NCBI GenBank assembly: GCA_947489585.1
Contig: CANLEE010000001.1
Span: 676,946-740,945 of the forward strand
From: an uncultured Psychroserpens sp.
Lineage (GTDB): Bacteria > Bacteroidota > Bacteroidia > Flavobacteriales > Flavobacteriaceae
Reading direction: 5' to 3'
DNA: 64,000 nt
The notes under the pieces are model-generated. The model saw only the letters and a program-made list of their open reading frames with translations. It was not told the DNA's origin and did not search any database. Both the position numbers and the translations under genes were made by a program. Below, piece after piece: positions 7,805-18,862 of this stretch (positions are counted from its first letter, which is position 1; every line of letters begins with the position of its first letter).

Positions 7805-8360
7805 AGCCAAGCTACGAAAAGCCCATAAATTATTACGACAGTCGCTTTCTGAAGCACAAATTGAAGCATTGAGTTTAGACATTGCCAATCAGCTTCTCAC
7901 TTTACCTATTTGGAGCTATGATTTTTACCATTTGTTCTTGTCCATAACCGAACACAAAGAAGTGAATACCGATTACATCTTAAATATTCTCTCTGGAAAA
8001 GACAAACACATTGTGATTTCTAGAAGTAATTTTGACACGCGAGAAATGTCACATGTTTTGCTAACAGATAATACAAAAATTAAAAAAAACGAGTGGAATA
8101 TTCCCGAACCTTTAGATGGAATTCCAATTTCATCAGAGCAAATCAATGTCGTACTTATTCCGTTATTAGCCTTTGACAAATTTGGAAATCGTGTTGGTTA
8201 TGGTAAAGGGTTTTATGATAAGTTTTTAGCAAAATGCAAGCCAGAAACTATAAAAATTGGGCTTTCATTTTTTGAAGCAGTAGAAGAAATTTCTGATGTT
8301 TTTGAAAATGACATAAAACTAGATTATTGCGTAACACCGAAAACAATATATCAATTTTAA
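7797..8360 (+). CDS. 5-formyltetrahydrofolate cyclo-ligase
   Basis: The 187-residue product belongs to the family that converts 5-formyl-THF to 5,10-methenyl-THF with ATP, returning a storage or by-product folate to the one-carbon pool. The motif GYGKGFYDKFL near the C-terminus is the family signature, and the basic N-terminus (KAKLRKAHKLLRQSL) fits the usual start. It overlaps the preceding acylase gene by eight bases and its stop shares bases with the converging lspA stop. Length is normal. Confidence 0.9.
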   Translation: MIKAKLRKAHKLLRQSLSEAQIEALSLDIANQLLTLPIWSYDFYHLFLSITEHKEVNTDYILNILSGKDKHIVISRSNFDTREMSHVLLTDNTKIKKNEWNIPEPLDGIPISSEQINVVLIPLLAFDKFGNRVGYGKGFYDKFLAKCKPETIKIGLSFFEAVEEISDVFENDIKLDYCVTPKTIYQF

Positions 8361-9010
8361 TCGTCCAATATTAAGGTTTCGGTTTTCTTTTTAACATCTC
8401 CAAAAGCACGTTTATTAAAGAAAATTAAAATCCCAATACCTGTGCTAATAGCCATATCTGCAATGTTGAACACAGGATCAAAAAAACTTATCGAATTACC
8501 TCCAAAAAACGGGATCCAATTGGGTAATTCCCCTCTCCAAATAGGAAAATGTAACATATCTACAACACTACCATGAAGCAAGGTATCATAACCGCCATCA
8601 GGCGGCATAAAAGTAGCGACTTGACCCTCACTGGAATCAAAGATAATTCCATAAAATACAGAATCAATAATATTCCCTAAAGCACCTGCTAGAATAAGTG
8701 AGATAGCAAATATTAAAGTTTTTGAACCATAATTCTTAATTGATGTTTTAAGCCAATAAGCAATACCGAAAACTGCTAAAATCCTAAAAACAGTCAAACA
8801 CACTTTTGCTGTTCTATCAGATATAAAAGACGCAAAATCACTTAGTTTTGTTCCCCAAGCCATCCCATCATTTTCTATAAAAGCAATATGAAACCAATCA
8901 AAAACAATAATCTTATCGTTTAATGCAAAATGGGTTTTAATATAAATCTTGCTTACTTGATCTATAAGTAAAATGAGTATGATTAGAATAGTTGCTTTTT
9001 TTAAAGACAT
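8357..9010 (-). CDS. lspA: Lipoprotein signal peptidase (signal peptidase II)
   Basis: This membrane aspartyl protease removes signal peptides from prolipoproteins, essential for the many lipoproteins encoded here. Four hydrophobic helices are visible. The catalytic aspartates are Asp151 in VVDMLHF and Asp185 in FNIADMA, and Asn113 in LGNIID belongs to the conserved core. At 217 residues it is longer than the usual 160-170. Most of the difference is about 25 extra residues between NIID (116) and VVDM (151), plus a Lys-rich tail. Such enlarged forms are common in Bacteroidota. A terminator separates it from dksA-ileS upstream. Confidence 0.93.
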   Translation of the reverse strand: MSLKKATILIILILLIDQVSKIYIKTHFALNDKIIVFDWFHIAFIENDGMAWGTKLSDFASFISDRTAKVCLTVFRILAVFGIAYWLKTSIKNYGSKTLIFAISLILAGALGNIIDSVFYGIIFDSSEGQVATFMPPDGGYDTLLHGSVVDMLHFPIWRGELPNWIPFFGGNSISFFDPVFNIADMAISTGIGILIFFNKRAFGDVKKKTETLILDD

Positions 9011-9074
9011 CTTTAAGATTTAATACATTTCGACCGCGCGCTCTGTGAAAATTTGAAAGCACTTATTGAGCTAA

Positions 9075-9100
9075 CAAAAAAACGCCTCGATTGAGACGTT
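9075..9100 (-). terminator. Terminator after the DksA-like gene
   Basis: On the minus strand AACGTCTC and GAGGCGTT pair (with one G-U) around AATC and are followed by a run of T. It ends the ileS-dksA unit before lspA. Confidence 0.7.
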
Positions 9101-9122
9101 TTATATATATGCAATATAAATT

Positions 9123-9500
9123 CTACTTCTGCATGTTTTTAGCTTCGATACTCAAGGTGGCATGAGGCACTAATTCTAAGCGTTTTTTGTTGATTAGTTT
9201 TCCTGTAACACGACAAACACCATAGGTTTTATTTTCAATACGAATTAAAGCATTTTTAAGATCACGAATAAACTTCTCTTGTCGTATCGCTAACTGCGAA
9301 TTTGACTCTTTGCTCATCACGGCACTCCCTTCATCAAACGCCTTAAACGTCGGAGAAGTATCATCTGTCCCATTATTATGGTCATTCATATAAGCACTTT
9401 TGATCAATTCTAAATCGTGTTGCGCTTTTTCTATTTTCTCTTGTATAAGTGCTTTAAACTCACTTAAATCTTTATCTGAATATCTAATTTTATCAGGCAT
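9123..9500 (-). CDS. DksA/TraR-family RNA polymerase-binding protein with degenerate zinc finger
   Basis: The 125-residue product has the coiled-coil helices (about 10-90) and C-terminal globular region (GVCRVTGKLI, RLELVPHATL) of the TraR/DksA family, which enters the RNA polymerase secondary channel and modulates promoter choice. Only the first of the four zinc cysteines remains (Cys96); the others are Thr99, Ser117 and Ala120, so it probably binds no zinc. The acidic tip expected in DksA is represented by the DDTSP/DEGSA region near 46-60. It lies five bases after ileS and is probably cotranscribed. Stringent-response function is inferred from the family. Confidence 0.85.
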   Translation of the reverse strand: MPDKIRYSDKDLSEFKALIQEKIEKAQHDLELIKSAYMNDHNNGTDDTSPTFKAFDEGSAVMSKESNSQLAIRQEKFIRDLKNALIRIENKTYGVCRVTGKLINKKRLELVPHATLSIEAKNMQK

Positions 9501-9505
9501 AATTT

Positions 9506-12500
9506 CTATATTTTTTTAATAAACAATTTGGTATTTACATCATCAAAAGCAATTTCTATACCAGTATTTAAGTCATCTAAAATCTCCAAATCATCGGTTA
9601 ATGTTTCGGTTTTTATATACTCTAAATTTGTGTTTATAGCGTTAATAATTTGTTCGTCTTTCTTAAACTGTACTGCAATTCTATCTGTAATCTCAAAACC
9701 AGAATCCTTACGTAGGTTTTGAATTCTATTTACAAGCTCTCTTGCAATACCTTCTTTCTTTAAATCATCTGTTAATGTTACATCTAAAGCAACGGTTAAA
9801 GCACCAGAACTTGCTACAAGCCAACCTTCAATATCCTTTGAAGTAATCTCAACATCCGATTGTTCTAAAGTAACATTTTTTCCATTAACTTCAACATCTA
9901 AAACGCCATTTTGCTCAATTTTTTTAATATCAGCAGCTGTAAAGCTGTTAATTACCTGAGCCACAGCTTTCATATCTTGTCCGAAACGCGGTCCTAAAAC
10001 TTTAAAATTAGGTTTAATTTGTTTCACTAATATATCTGAAGCGTCTTCTAATACCTCAACGTCTTTTACGTTAACTTCTGATTTGATTAAATCGGAAACC
10101 GCTAAAATCTCATCCTTTTGTTCTTTTGAATCAATAGGAATCATAATTTTCTGTAATGGCTGCCTCACTTTAATCTTTTCCTTAGCTCTTAACGATAATA
10201 CTAATGAAGAAATTGTTTGAGCGCTTTCCATTTTACGTTCTAAGCTTTTATCAACGTAAGATTCATCATATACTGGAAACTCTGCTAAGTGTACACTTTC
10301 AAATGCTTCTTTATTTGTTACTGAGTTCAAATCCATATACAAACGATCCATAAAGAACGGTGCAATTGGTGCTCCTAACTTAGCAATGGTGGTCATACAT
10401 GTATATAACGTTTGATAAGCTGAAATTTTATCAGACTGATAATCCCCTTTCCAGAAGCGTCTTCTACTTAAGCGCACATACCAGTTACTCAAATAATCTT
10501 GGGTGAAATCTGAAATCGCTCTTGCAGCTTTTGTTGGTTCATATTCTGCATAGTACTCATCTACTTTCTGAATCAGGGTATGCAATTCTGATAATATCCA
10601 ACGGTCAATTTCTGGGCGTTCAGCCAATGGAATATCTGCTTCACTATACGTGAATTTATCAAGGTTTGTATACAAGGTAAAGAACGAATACGTATTATAT
10701 AATGTTCCAAAGAACTTACGTTTCACTTCTTCAATTCCATCTAAGTCAAACTTTAAATTATCCCAAGGATTGGCATTCATTATCATATACCAACGGGTGG
10801 CATCTGCACCATAGTGACTTAAGGTTTCAAAAGGATCGGTTGCGTTACCTAAACGCTTCGACATCTTTTGTCCGTTCTTATCTAATACTAAACCATTAGA
10901 CACGACATTTTTATAAGCTACCGAATCAAATACCATGGTTCCAATCGCATGAAGTGTGTAAAACCATCCACGTGTTTGATCGACGCCTTCCGCAATGAAA
11001 TCGGCAGGAAATGATTTATTATCGTCAATCAATTCTTTGTTTTCAAACGGGTAATGCCATTGTGCATAAGGCATAGAACCAGAATCAAACCACACATCAA
11101 TTAAATCACTCTCGCGTTTCATCGGTTGTCCGCTTGGCGACACTAAAATAATGGCATCAACAATATTTTTATGTAAATCTATTGTTGCATAATTTTCTTC
11201 GGAAAAGTTCCCAACTTCAAAATCTTCGAAAATATCATTAGACATTACACCAGCTTGAACAGCTTTTGCCATCTCTGATTTAAGTTCTTCTACAGAACCA
11301 ATACAAATATCTTCTTTACCATCTTCAGTTCTCCAAATAGGCAATGCAATTCCCCAATATCTAGATCGAGATAAATTCCAATCGTTTGCATTTGCTAACC
11401 AGTTTCCAAAGCGCCCTTCACCAGTTGATTTAGGTTTCCAATTAATGGTTTTGTTCAACTCATGCATTCTATCTTTTACATCTGTCACTTTGATAAACCA
11501 AGAGTCTAACGGATAGTATAAAATAGGTTTATCTGTACGCCAACAATTTGGATAACTGTGTTTATATTTTTCAACCTTAAAGGCTTTATTCTCTTCTTTT
11601 AATTTAATAGCAAGTTCAACGTCAATTGATCGTTCTGGTGCTTCACCATCATTGTAATATTCATTCTTTACATATTTGCCGGCAAACTCACCTAATTCTG
11701 GTCTAAAGCGACCTTGTAAGTCTACTAAAGGCACCAAGTTGTCATTGTCATCTTTTACTAATAATGGTGGCACTTCTGGAATTGCTTGTTTAGCAACAAG
11801 TGCATCATCTGCTCCAAAGGTTGGTGCTGTATGAACGATTCCTGTTCCATCTTCAGTCGTTACGAAATCTCCAGAGATGACTCTAAAGGCATCTTGCGGA
11901 TTGTCATTTGGCAATGCATATGGCAATAATTGCTCATACGTGATTCCCACTAAATCAGCACCTTTAAATTCTTTAACAACGTAATATGGAATCTTTTTAT
12001 CGCCAGAGTTATACGCTAATAATTCAGACTTATCTTCAACCAAATTAAACTTTCCGGAGAATTGATAGTTCACTAATTTCTTAGCTAAAATCACATTCAT
12101 GGGTTGAAAAGTATATTGATTATAGGTTTCAACTAGCACATAATCAATTTTTGGTCCAACCGTTAAGGCTGTATTACTCGGTAAGGTCCAAGGTGTTGTC
12201 GTCCAAGCTAAAAAATAGATATCACCCTCGTCTTGTAAAAAGTCTGGTAGTGTATTTGCATTTGCTTTAAACTGAGCAACTACAGTAGTATCAGTCACAT
12301 CTTGGTAAGTACCAGGTTGATTAAGCTCATGAGAACTTAATCCTGTTCCTGCTTTTGGTGAGTAAGGCTGTATGGTATAGCCTTTATAGAGTAAACTCTT
12401 ATCGTAAATTTGCTTTAACAACCACCAAACACTTTCCATGTATTTTGGATCGTAAGTAATGTATGGATCATCCATATTTACCCAATAACCCATTTTTTGA

Positions 12501-12910
12501 GTAAGGTCATTCCAAACATGTGTATAACGCATTACAGCTTTACGGCACGCAGCATTATAATCTTCAACAGAAATGGTTTTTCCGATATCTTCTTTAGTGA
12601 TTCCCAATTCTTTTTCGACACCAAGTTCAATAGGTAAACCATGCGTATCCCAGCCAGCTTTACGCTTTACTTGGAACCCTTTCATGGTTTTATATCGTGG
12701 AAAAATATCTTTAATAGCACGTGCTAAAACATGGTGTACTCCAGGCAATCCATTTGCAGAAGGTGGTCCTTCAAAAAAGACATAAGGTTCTTTACCTTCT
12801 CTTGTGGAGATACTTTTTTCAAAGATGTCGTTTTCTTGCCAATAGTTTAGAATCTCTTCTGCAACTTTAGGCAAGTCAAGTCCTTTATATTCAGGAAATT
12901 TAGCGCTCAT
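9506..12910 (-). CDS. ileS: Isoleucine--tRNA ligase
   Basis: A 1134-residue class I aminoacyl-tRNA synthetase charging tRNA-Ile. The HIGH-type motif appears as GVHHVLAR near residue 60, in the ileS setting PSANGLPG. The KMSKR motif (GQKMSKRLGN) is near 680. A large CP1 editing domain separates them, with the threonine-rich AWTTTPWTLPSN segment near 235-247. The anticodon-binding region and a long C-terminal domain follow. Length suits the longer Bacteroidota/eukaryotic-like IleS type. It is cotranscribed with the DksA-like gene. Confidence 0.97.
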   Translation of the reverse strand: MSAKFPEYKGLDLPKVAEEILNYWQENDIFEKSISTREGKEPYVFFEGPPSANGLPGVHHVLARAIKDIFPRYKTMKGFQVKRKAGWDTHGLPIELGVEKELGITKEDIGKTISVEDYNAACRKAVMRYTHVWNDLTQKMGYWVNMDDPYITYDPKYMESVWWLLKQIYDKSLLYKGYTIQPYSPKAGTGLSSHELNQPGTYQDVTDTTVVAQFKANANTLPDFLQDEGDIYFLAWTTTPWTLPSNTALTVGPKIDYVLVETYNQYTFQPMNVILAKKLVNYQFSGKFNLVEDKSELLAYNSGDKKIPYYVVKEFKGADLVGITYEQLLPYALPNDNPQDAFRVISGDFVTTEDGTGIVHTAPTFGADDALVAKQAIPEVPPLLVKDDNDNLVPLVDLQGRFRPELGEFAGKYVKNEYYNDGEAPERSIDVELAIKLKEENKAFKVEKYKHSYPNCWRTDKPILYYPLDSWFIKVTDVKDRMHELNKTINWKPKSTGEGRFGNWLANANDWNLSRSRYWGIALPIWRTEDGKEDICIGSVEELKSEMAKAVQAGVMSNDIFEDFEVGNFSEENYATIDLHKNIVDAIILVSPSGQPMKRESDLIDVWFDSGSMPYAQWHYPFENKELIDDNKSFPADFIAEGVDQTRGWFYTLHAIGTMVFDSVAYKNVVSNGLVLDKNGQKMSKRLGNATDPFETLSHYGADATRWYMIMNANPWDNLKFDLDGIEEVKRKFFGTLYNTYSFFTLYTNLDKFTYSEADIPLAERPEIDRWILSELHTLIQKVDEYYAEYEPTKAARAISDFTQDYLSNWYVRLSRRRFWKGDYQSDKISAYQTLYTCMTTIAKLGAPIAPFFMDRLYMDLNSVTNKEAFESVHLAEFPVYDESYVDKSLERKMESAQTISSLVLSLRAKEKIKVRQPLQKIMIPIDSKEQKDEILAVSDLIKSEVNVKDVEVLEDASDILVKQIKPNFKVLGPRFGQDMKAVAQVINSFTAADIKKIEQNGVLDVEVNGKNVTLEQSDVEITSKDIEGWLVASSGALTVALDVTLTDDLKKEGIARELVNRIQNLRKDSGFEITDRIAVQFKKDEQIINAINTNLEYIKTETLTDDLEILDDLNTGIEIAFDDVNTKLFIKKI

Positions 12911-13059
12911 GATATCAATATTCTTATCGAGTCGCGAAATTAAGGAATTTTGGTAAAATTATAAGCGTGTTAAGGGCAAAAAAGAGAATGTAATACTAAC
13001 AATAGAATCTAGTAAAATGAGATGATCCAACTAGCATTACGAAACGCAATAAGAATCAA

Positions 13060-13128
13060 CTAAAAAAAGATGATTGCAAATAAGATGAGTAATGCGGTCA
13101 AGGATAAGATTCTTTTTGTGTTTTTCAT
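13060..13128 (-). CDS. Possible 22-residue hydrophobic peptide
   Basis: An ATG at 13128 opens a 22-codon frame ending in TAG. The product starts MKNTKR and continues as one uninterrupted hydrophobic helix of Leu, Ile, Ala and Phe. The charge pattern is that of a single-pass membrane peptide, and the gap between ileS and the large T9SS gene is otherwise empty. No good A-rich ribosome site is visible and the frame is short enough to arise by chance. Function is unknown. Confidence 0.3.
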   Translation of the reverse strand: MKNTKRILSLTALLILFAIIFF

Positions 13129-13195
13129 AGTGAAAGCGAGAATTAGTATGCCCTAATTAGGACACAAAAAATCGCTAAATAGTCACATGAAAATC

Positions 13196-16100
13196 TTAAT
13201 TGACAATAATTTTCTTGGTTACAACACGTGATTTCATTTTAAAATACACCACATAAGTGCCTGTACTTACATTTGAAATTTCTAATCCATTGTCTAAATC
13301 TTGAGCACTCACACTTGTATATTCTCTAACCGATTGTCCTAAAATATTAATTAGCATGAGTTGGTCAACATCTGTTTCTAGTCCTTTTGCAAATAAGGTA
13401 TCTGTATCATTATTAAAATAAACTAAGTCGTACTGATAATCATCATCTTCAGTTGAAAGTGTATCGCCTTCTGATTGAAATACAATTTCAAATCGTGAGT
13501 TGAATGCTCCTGCTTCCGAAGAAAACTCATAAGCTTGCTCGCTCTTTAAATTAAAATATTGCCCAGTCAAATTGTCTTTTAAATACACCTTTTGAGTCTC
13601 GTCAATATGCTCGAAAAGTGTTGCTTTTATCGTGTAACTGTAATCTCCAGAAGTATTTAGAGCTAATGGTACAGATTTATCTTCTGAAATTGAACTATAA
13701 GATTGAATAAGCATTAATTCATCACCTAAGATTAGGTTTAAATCATCCTCATTCTCATTTAAGTTCTTAGCATCATAACCATAATCAAAAGCATCGGTAG
13801 TAAAATCGCTAAAGCCTAATAATAGCTCACGTCTCGTCGACGGACCATCTACAGAAGCAAATTCTAGACGTATCTTTTGCATAAGAGTATTAGCTTCGGA
13901 AGAATCATCATCACTTCCAGAACCATCATTTCTTAAGAACACTGATCCAGTGTCTGACGTTCCATTTGCATCGGCTTCTTTTATAAATTCTCTCTGACTG
14001 TTTTTGAAAACAACAGTTCCGTTAGACACTATTTCAGTTACGAATCCTTGTCCGACAGGTAAATATCGAGTAGGTAATTTTGTACCTTCTTCTCCACCGC
14101 TGCTTCCACCATCTAAACCAATAAATTGAGATGCTCTTACAGAACCTATTTTATTCACCACAGCATAACCGCCATTATAATCGTTTAAGAAATGGGAGTT
14201 CCCACTCCACTGTTGCCATAGTTGAATTGAACCACCTATGACACCTGCATTGTCATCTATAAAATCATGAACATCAATAGCAGATGGATATGGATTTCCT
14301 AGTAAATAATCTGTTTTAGACACGGAAGGCACTGAACCGCTTCCTCCTGTATCTGTCACATTAATGGCAATTGTTCCGTTGTTAGGCTTTCCTTCAAATA
14401 AGTATTGTTGGTCTGGATCAGTAGTCCCAGTACCTTTTTGTGTATAGCCAACTCCAGGTTGAATAGTTGTAGTTTCATCAATCGACACATAATCATAATA
14501 TGTCACTCCATTTTGATAGGTATATAACCAACGAGAACTCACGCTTCCAACTTGATCATTTGCATTGGTAAATTGTATGTTAGTACCATCTCCTTTTTTA
14601 AGTAAGTTTAAACTAAAGTTTGAGTTGTTTGTATTATTGGAGTTTGTATTGTTATCTGACAACGTAGTTGCACTAACTGTTCCAACTGGTGATGCCCAGT
14701 AATTGTACCAGTACACACTAGAATTTCCTTCTTGACGTCTTAAAACCTTACCTTGTGAAGACGTTACCAAATCACTTTTAATACCTTGAACTAATTGAGA
14801 ATCGTCACTAAGATCTAATGTTCCGTTAAGTTCTAGATACCAGGTGTTTTCAACTTTATGATCACCATTAATTGTCAATGTTTTATTAGCATCAATAAAT
14901 AATCCTAAATGTTTATGAGAATTAGTAGAAGATACATTGTGCTTTACACGTACGATACTCCAATCTTTATTAGTAGTCGCATTTTCTATATCCCAAACAT
15001 CGCCATGCAACCATGTTCCTTGCAAACTCCAATCTGTATCAGCAGCTGTTTCAAATGGCATTGGTGCTGTTTGAGCTTGTAATGTTGTGATATAGTTTAA
15101 TCGTAATGCATTTGTATTAGACGAAAAATCTAAAGCGACATTATTTTTAATATCAGTCATTGGATAGTATGCTAAAAGATTAGCCCAAGACACTGTACTT
15201 GTCGTCGTGAAATCTGTGATATCTTTATCGATAACTGTTCCTTTAAGTAGCCCTCCATTATTTTCAATCTCTTGAAAAACAGCTTGCTGCACTTGATCTT
15301 TGGTTAATGCCATATCAAAAACACGAACCTCATCTACTTTTCCGTTGAAATATTCTCGATTAGAAGTATTGCTAGATAGTCTTCCTATTTCAAAATTGCC
15401 ATTAGAATCTGAGGAGATTTCAAGTTTTTCGGTAATATGATTTGCATACGTAACATTTGTAATCGCTTCACCATCTATATAGAGTGTAACTGTACCTGTT
15501 GTATTAGAAAAGGAACCAGTGACATGATGCCATTCATTATAGTTTACTCCTATAGATGCATATGCTGTTAATACTCCAGCTGGAGTTCTCATGGTAAACC
15601 CTAACTTATTTCCGTCTTGAGCAACCAATCGGCAAGCTATATCTTCACCTACAATAGTTGCTAAGCTTTGAGAAGCATTTTCTGGGTCAATTTTCACCCA
15701 AGCCATGATTGTCACTTGGTCTAATCCATCAATAAAACCACTAGTAGATAAATAATCATCTAATCCATCTAAATCTAAATGGGATTGAACAGGAGGATTG
15801 GTATCTAATAAATCACGATAATCTAAATCACCTCCTGAAACTAAATCGCCATCTGTATCTGGCAAGATTGATAAATTTGAAGGATTATCAATATCTTCAT
15901 TAACATCATATACAATATCGTTAATTCCATTGGTTTCAAAAACATCATCTAAACCATCATTATCTGTATCTGTCCCTAAAATTGCATTTGCCATGCCGTT
16001 TTCAGTTATATCTAAAATACCATCATTATCTGAATCATTATCAAGATGATCATAAAGACCATCACCATCAGAATCTTGAGGTGTAATTCCTGATGCATAA

Positions 16101-17059
16101 TTAGTGTCGATTCCAGATGCATTTACAGTTCCAGAAGGTTGTATATAACCAGCGGTACTTTGCGCTTCAACATTATCGGGAATACCATCATTATCACTAT
16201 CAATGTCAAGATAATTAGGAATCCCATCATCATCAGCATCTGTATATGTAATTACAGGATTCGAAAAGTTTGTTACACAAGAAAATTCTAAGCTAAAATA
16301 TCTTACAACATTGCTAACATTAGTATTGGCAAGTATTCCAAGACGAAATGTTAAACTTGACAAATCAAAATATCGTGCTTTAACATTAATCGTTGAAAAT
16401 GCGTTAGAAGTACCTTGATAATTGACATTGCCTGATGTAGCGACCAAAAATCCGTCTTCTTGAGTCATTGTAACATCAGTAGGACTATCGATAACATAAC
16501 TATAAGGGGTTTGAATTTTTACACGTTCAAACTTGGAATTATCACCATCAATATCATTGAGGTTAACAAATATTTCGGGTACCACTATAGGTGTTGTTGT
16601 TCCAGAAGACACAAATTGAACATTAAATTCAGCATATCCTTCTTGACCTGCAGTTAAGCTACCAGATCTTACTCCTGGCTTGAGATAATTGAGTTGAGAA
16701 GAATTATCATCTAAAAGTGGGCAAGTTGCATTAACAAGATCATTTATTGTAAATAAGGCATCAATCCCAGGGCCAACATTGGGAAATCGAAAAACTTCAC
16801 CTTCTAGTCTGGTATATAATAAACCGTCACCACTATGTTCTGTTGCTGCAGCTGTGAAATCAAAATCATCTTCATTACCACATTCGTTAGCAGCAATAAT
16901 AGAGTTTCCTTGTTCTATAATATCAAGTATTCCATCATTATCATCATCTTCATCTATAGAATCAATAATAGTGTCTCCATCAGTATCTTGAGCATAAATG
17001 TATTGCGGAATTGAAAGGAGTAGTAGGATTAGTACCGTATGTAGTAGTTTTTGCTTCAT
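13196..17059 (-). CDS. Giant T9SS cargo protein with thrombospondin type 3 repeats and LamG domain
   Basis: Signal peptide 1-23 (ending YAQ) leads a 1287-residue extracellular protein. Asp-rich thrombospondin type 3 calcium repeats occur near 25-50 and again around 270-420 (blocks such as DSDNDGIPD and DSDNDGILD). A concanavalin A/LamG-like domain spans about 430-590 and contains the typical [13 protein letters not shown] and KVDEVRVFD strands. A roughly 400-residue module then contains GNPYPSAID and [10 protein letters not shown], also found in the 1729-residue protein at 49123. The last 75 residues (from LMLINILGQ to TKKIIVN) are a T9SS type A sorting domain that sends the protein through the outer membrane and is cleaved on anchoring. 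Role is probably adhesive; the ligand is unknown. Confidence 0.85.
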   Translation of the reverse strand: MKQKLLHTVLILLLLSIPQYIYAQDTDGDTIIDSIDEDDDNDGILDIIEQGNSIIAANECGNEDDFDFTAAATEHSGDGLLYTRLEGEVFRFPNVGPGIDALFTINDLVNATCPLLDDNSSQLNYLKPGVRSGSLTAGQEGYAEFNVQFVSSGTTTPIVVPEIFVNLNDIDGDNSKFERVKIQTPYSYVIDSPTDVTMTQEDGFLVATSGNVNYQGTSNAFSTINVKARYFDLSSLTFRLGILANTNVSNVVRYFSLEFSCVTNFSNPVITYTDADDDGIPNYLDIDSDNDGIPDNVEAQSTAGYIQPSGTVNASGIDTNYASGITPQDSDGDGLYDHLDNDSDNDGILDITENGMANAILGTDTDNDGLDDVFETNGINDIVYDVNEDIDNPSNLSILPDTDGDLVSGGDLDYRDLLDTNPPVQSHLDLDGLDDYLSTSGFIDGLDQVTIMAWVKIDPENASQSLATIVGEDIACRLVAQDGNKLGFTMRTPAGVLTAYASIGVNYNEWHHVTGSFSNTTGTVTLYIDGEAITNVTYANHITEKLEISSDSNGNFEIGRLSSNTSNREYFNGKVDEVRVFDMALTKDQVQQAVFQEIENNGGLLKGTVIDKDITDFTTTSTVSWANLLAYYPMTDIKNNVALDFSSNTNALRLNYITTLQAQTAPMPFETAADTDWSLQGTWLHGDVWDIENATTNKDWSIVRVKHNVSSTNSHKHLGLFIDANKTLTINGDHKVENTWYLELNGTLDLSDDSQLVQGIKSDLVTSSQGKVLRRQEGNSSVYWYNYWASPVGTVSATTLSDNNTNSNNTNNSNFSLNLLKKGDGTNIQFTNANDQVGSVSSRWLYTYQNGVTYYDYVSIDETTTIQPGVGYTQKGTGTTDPDQQYLFEGKPNNGTIAINVTDTGGSGSVPSVSKTDYLLGNPYPSAIDVHDFIDDNAGVIGGSIQLWQQWSGNSHFLNDYNGGYAVVNKIGSVRASQFIGLDGGSSGGEEGTKLPTRYLPVGQGFVTEIVSNGTVVFKNSQREFIKEADANGTSDTGSVFLRNDGSGSDDDSSEANTLMQKIRLEFASVDGPSTRRELLLGFSDFTTDAFDYGYDAKNLNENEDDLNLILGDELMLIQSYSSISEDKSVPLALNTSGDYSYTIKATLFEHIDETQKVYLKDNLTGQYFNLKSEQAYEFSSEAGAFNSRFEIVFQSEGDTLSTEDDDYQYDLVYFNNDTDTLFAKGLETDVDQLMLINILGQSVREYTSVSAQDLDNGLEISNVSTGTYVVYFKMKSRVVTKKIIVN

Positions 17060-17305
17060 AGCACAATGGTTAAAATTTAGACTATTAAGTCTGATAGATT
17101 TTTAGAGGGACACCTATTTAAATATGAAGACAATACCTTTTATAATCTGTCTCATATTCAGTACAATAGTAAGCATTTGCTCAAAAATGCACAAAGTCTT
17201 TACACTGCTTATTAGATGAAGTGTTTGAGAAATCAGATAAAGTGTGATTTGAGAAATATGAAATGCCTAAAACAACGTTCATTTACGGCCAAAATCTAGG
17301 TGTAA

Positions 17306-18664
17306 CTAGACTATAAAACCAACCAAATCTTCAATCTTAGAAATGAGTTGAATTTTAATAGCGGTATTTTTCAAAGTAATCTTGTTGTATTTAGACACAA
17401 AAATAGTAGAGAATCCTAACTTTTCGGCTTCTAAAATACGCTGTTCAACACGTTGTACAGGACGAATTTCACCAGACAACCCAACTTCGGCAGCAAAGCA
17501 AACGTCTTTTTGAATCGCTTCATCTTCATTGGAAGATAAAATGGCTGCCACTACGGCTAGGTCTATAGCTGGATCATCAACTGTAATTCCGCCAGTAATA
17601 TTTAAAAAAACATCTTTAGCTCCCAATCGAAAACCTGCTCGTTTTTCTAAAACAGCAAGTAGCATATTTAGACGTTTTGCATTAAACCCTGTTGCGCTTC
17701 GTTGCGGAGTTCCATAAACTGCTGTACTAACTAAAGCCTGTATTTCAATCATCAAAGGACGCATGCCTTCAAGGGTAGCAGCTACTGCATTTCCTGATAG
17801 TTCATCATCTTTTTGTGAAATTAAAATTTCGGAAGGATTAGATACTTCTCTTAAACCAGAACCTTGCATTTCATAAATCCCTAACTCATTTGTAGAACCA
17901 AATCGATTTTTGTTAGCTCTCAAAATTCGAAATACATGATTGCGATCGCCTTCAAACTGTAAAACGGTATCTACCATGTGTTCTAATATTTTTGGCCCAG
18001 CAATATGACCATCTTTGGTAATATGACCAATCAAAACCACTGGAGTAGATGTTTCTTTGGCAAATTTAATAAGCTCTGTTGTGCATTCTTTGATTTGTGA
18101 TATACTACCAGATGATGATTCGATATAATCACTATGCAATGTTTGAATTGAATCAATAACCACAATATCTGGTTCAAGCGTTTCAATTTGTTTAAAAATA
18201 TGTTGTGTTTTAGTTTCGGTAAGTATGTAACAGTTATTTGAATTTGGATGAATACGTTCGGCACGCATTTTTATTTGTTTCTGGCTTTCTTCACCAGAAA
18301 CGTATAAGGTTTTATAAGGTAATTTTAATGAAATTTGAAGTAATAGTGTACTTTTTCCAATGCCGGGCTCTCCTCCTAAAAGGGTTAATGACCCAGGAAC
18401 CAAACCACCTCCAAGTACACGATTAAACTCATTGTCTAAAGTACTTAACCTTGCATCTTGTGATGCATCAATTTCATTAATTTTAAGTGGCTTTGATACT
18501 CTCTTTGAGGTATTAGATGGCAACTTCCAGTCGCTTTTTTCTGGTTTCTGAATGACCTCTTCAGTAATTGTATTCCATTCTTTACAAGCTGTACACTGCC
18601 CTTGCCACTTTGAGTATTGTGAGCCACAGTTTTGGCAAAAGAAGGTTGTTTTTAATTTAGCCAT
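17306..18664 (-). CDS. radA: DNA repair protein RadA
   Basis: RadA is a RecA-like helicase that drives branch migration of recombination intermediates. From the chosen start (MAKLK) it has an N-terminal zinc finger with Cys10, Cys13, Cys24 and Cys27, a Walker A motif GGEPGIGKST, the RadA-specific KNRFG motif, and a C-terminal Lon-protease-like domain. An in-frame ATG lies two codons earlier (MNMAKLK) and another six codons earlier. MAKLK fits the family's usual start. At 452 residues it is full length. It appears monocistronic, with 246 bp before the converging-direction neighbour gene. Confidence 0.96.
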   Translation of the reverse strand: MAKLKTTFFCQNCGSQYSKWQGQCTACKEWNTITEEVIQKPEKSDWKLPSNTSKRVSKPLKINEIDASQDARLSTLDNEFNRVLGGGLVPGSLTLLGGEPGIGKSTLLLQISLKLPYKTLYVSGEESQKQIKMRAERIHPNSNNCYILTETKTQHIFKQIETLEPDIVVIDSIQTLHSDYIESSSGSISQIKECTTELIKFAKETSTPVVLIGHITKDGHIAGPKILEHMVDTVLQFEGDRNHVFRILRANKNRFGSTNELGIYEMQGSGLREVSNPSEILISQKDDELSGNAVAATLEGMRPLMIEIQALVSTAVYGTPQRSATGFNAKRLNMLLAVLEKRAGFRLGAKDVFLNITGGITVDDPAIDLAVVAAILSSNEDEAIQKDVCFAAEVGLSGEIRPVQRVEQRILEAEKLGFSTIFVSKYNKITLKNTAIKIQLISKIEDLVGFIV

Positions 18665-18862
18665 GTTCATTTTCCGAAGCACCGGAAATCCTTGATTTAA
18701 AATTTCAGCTAAATTAAGATTTTTTAATTGATATCTTTAAACCAAGTCACAACAAAGAGCATTTTAATTGCTGCTAATTTTGAGCGATTAATCGATAAAA
18801 GCGACGTTTTTATTTTTCGATATAAACCTTCAAAAAAATAGTCGGTTGAATAAATGCTGTAT

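Noticed and set aside
17224..17257. Two TTTGAGAAAT copies 24 bp apart in the gap after radA
   Set aside because: Only two copies, short and AT-rich, downstream of radA and far from any start; no clear role.
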